The notes under the pieces: model-generated | Told to the model about the DNA's origin: nothing | The model's database searches: none | What the model saw: the letters and a program-made list of their open reading frames with translations, nothing else | Program-made: the position numbers and the translations under genes | Assembly (NCBI GenBank): GCA_002405445.1 | Contig: DHLV01000137.1 | Coordinates: forward strand, 2,885-28,017 | From: Flammeovirgaceae bacterium UBA4659 | GTDB lineage: Bacteria > Bacteroidota > Bacteroidia > Cytophagales > Cyclobacteriaceae | Direction of reading: 5' to 3' | DNA: 25,133 nucleotides | Shown: one piece after another, positions 24,035 through 25,133 of the stretch | Position numbering within the stretch: position 1 is the stretch's first letter | How the letters are laid out: each line of letters starts with the position of its first letter

Positions 24035-24811
24035 TCAAGGCTTATTGCCTGATGTCTGCAAAAAACGGATTTCCTTTGAGCCAAAGCTGCGGGTTTCACC
24101 ACCGATCGCCACCAACAGCCTGCCGTTGGCATCTACCGATTGGATAGTGCCGGATACGGGCGCGGCATCTACCTCAAACCACGCGCACTCACCCAACTGA
24201 TACAGAAGCTGAAAGTAATCTGCCTGCAGCGTAGATTTGTTTGAATGCTTTAACTGCATATAACGTTGCTCCACCTTTTCAATGAGCAGTGCCCATTCAT
24301 CGGGCAGCGAAAAAGGTTGACCCACCGCGAGGCTGAGCGAGGTAGCCGTGCGCACATCAAAAACTTTTTGGTTGATGTTGACACCGATGCCTACCACACA
24401 TTGTTGAATGGTGGTGCCTGCCACAGCATTTTCAATCAGTATGCCCGCAACCTTTTTATCGCCTATCAGTAGGTCGTTGGGCCACTTGATTTTCACCGGT
24501 GATGCACCGCGCTCGCGGAGGTAATCGGCCAACGCCAACGAGATCGCCTGCGTGATGATAAACTGCTCAGGCACTGATACAAACCCGGGCCTCAGCAAAA
24601 TGGAGAAGGTGAGGTTCATGCCTGATGCGGCCTCCCACGTGTTGCCGCGCTGGCCGCGGCCTTTCGTTTGATGATTTGTGATCACCACCGTGCCTTCAGG
24701 CAAGTTGGTTTTGTCCGACAACTCAAGCAGCAGTGAAGAAGTTGAGTGACATTCTGGCACATAAACCACGTTTTTGGCCAGGAACAGCGTATTGGCAAGG
24801 ATTTTATACAA
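24035..24811 (-). CDS. birA: Biotin--[acetyl-CoA-carboxylase] ligase
   Basis: A 258-residue ligase that adenylates biotin and attaches it to the carrier protein of biotin-dependent carboxylases. The adenylate-binding loop TKGRGQRGNTWEA, LTFSILLRPGF, KWPNDLLIGDKKVAGILIE and VVGIGVNIN are all visible, followed by a short C-terminal SH3-like domain (VSGTIQSVDANGRLLVAIGGE). There is no N-terminal helix-turn-helix, so it is a group I enzyme without repressor function. The start appears to be TTG at 24811: an in-frame TGA lies 45 bases upstream with no ATG or GTG in between, and the segment PECHST close to the N-terminus is needed for the fold. It is divergent from rsfS and heads the unit with the HhH and helicase genes. 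Confidence 0.92.
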   Translation of the reverse strand: MYKILANTLFLAKNVVYVPECHSTSSLLLELSDKTNLPEGTVVITNHQTKGRGQRGNTWEAASGMNLTFSILLRPGFVSVPEQFIITQAISLALADYLRERGASPVKIKWPNDLLIGDKKVAGILIENAVAGTTIQQCVVGIGVNINQKVFDVRTATSLSLAVGQPFSLPDEWALLIEKVEQRYMQLKHSNKSTLQADYFQLLYQLGECAWFEVDAAPVSGTIQSVDANGRLLVAIGGETRSFGSKEIRFLQTSGNKP

Positions 24812-24822
24812 GGTATTTTCGT

Positions 24823-24830
24823 TAGATTTG
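24823..24830 (+). promoter_or_regulatory. Candidate -7 promoter element for rsfS
   Basis: TAGATTTG matches TAnnTTTG and lies 39 bases before the rsfS ATG, in the 58-base gap between the divergent birA and rsfS starts. No TTG element is visible at the expected distance. Confidence 0.45.
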
Positions 24831-24869
24831 CTGCCTCTATAAAACTCTAATTTTCACCAAAAAAGCGGA

Positions 24870-25133
24870 ATGCCCAAAAAAAAGAAGACAAGTGACTCAG
24901 AAAAACTGAGCAAAGCCGTGGTGGCCGGCATGCAAGAGAAAAAAGCCCAAGACATAGTGGTGATGGACATGCGGGAAATCAAGAATGCGGTTGTCGACTT
25001 TTTTGTGATCTGCTCGGGCAGTTCAGACAAACAACTGGAGGCCATCGCCCGGTCGATTGACGAAGAGGTGGAAAAGAAAATGAAAGAAACCCCCTGGCAC
25101 ACCGAGGGAAAAAACAATAAAGAGTGGATGATT
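24870..25133 (+). CDS. rsfS: Ribosomal silencing factor RsfS, cut by the window end
   Basis: The first 88 residues of an RsfS/Iojap (DUF143) family protein, which binds uL14 on the large ribosomal subunit and blocks subunit joining when nutrients are short. Typical segments are KLSKAVVAGMQEKKAQDIVVMD, VDFFVICSGSSDKQLEAIARSI and the start of the C-terminal strand region (PWHTEGKNNKEWMI). The reading frame is open to the last base, so the missing end (about 30-35 residues) lies beyond the window. The start ATG at 24870 is followed by a lysine-rich stretch. It is divergent from birA. Confidence 0.93.
   Translation, partial: MPKKKKTSDSEKLSKAVVAGMQEKKAQDIVVMDMREIKNAVVDFFVICSGSSDKQLEAIARSIDEEVEKKMKETPWHTEGKNNKEWMI

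Noticed and set aside
24007..24060. Possible terminator between birA and the HhH gene
   Set aside because: Only a four-base-pair stem with a T-poor tail, so the genes are better treated as one unit.

Overview
The window looks like chromosomal DNA from a member of the Bacteroidota, most likely order Cytophagales. The evidence is a T9SS type B (gliding-motility-associated) C-terminal domain, a Bacteroidota-type histone H1-like protein, a TPR histidine kinase of the usual Bacteroidota build, a lipoprotein with OmpA-like and TPR regions, and repeated matches to the Bacteroidota promoter element TAnnTTTG (sometimes with TTG 19-22 bases upstream). Assignment below phylum is inference. I see no insertion sequence, prophage, CRISPR array, rRNA or tRNA, and most of the window is housekeeping.

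Layout. 1-374: no gene seen. 375-1382 (+): cyanophycinase-like S51 peptidase, probable lipoprotein. 1659-3713 (+): orphan TPR histidine kinase. 3849-4829 (-): pyruvate dehydrogenase E1 beta. 4962-6731 (-): OmpA/TPR lipoprotein with a strong terminator. 6927-7151 (+): small PspC-domain protein. 8492-7135 (-): ybaB/ebfC and a family 2 glycosyltransferase overlapping by ATGA. 11949-8555 (-): hutH and a T9SS type B cargo protein overlapping by GTGA. 12072-13439 (-): hisS. 13601-13750 (+): a 49-residue very basic protein with its own consensus promoter, sharing a bidirectional terminator with the histone H1-like gene at 13801-13983 (-). 13984-14373: a gene-free stretch with small repeats. 14374-15624 (-): alpha-oxoamine synthase family enzyme. 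15743-19073 (+): operon of biotin carboxylase, DUF1015 protein and Maf. 24811-19075 (-): birA, a membrane-anchored triple helix-hairpin-helix protein, and a 1327-residue superfamily I helicase. 24870-25133 (+): rsfS, cut by the window end.

Functional links: BirA would biotinylate the carrier partner of the biotin carboxylase (the carrier is not in the window); pyruvate dehydrogenase supplies acetyl-CoA; the alpha-oxoamine synthase may serve sphingolipid-type chemistry. hisS and hutH, which charge and degrade histidine respectively, sit side by side. The least explained pieces are the HhH-helicase pair, whose helicase appears to end in a degenerate nuclease-like domain, the 49-residue basic protein, and the DUF1015 gene locked between accC and maf. 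Four genes (hutH, the T9SS cargo gene, the helicase and birA) appear to use TTG or GTG starts.
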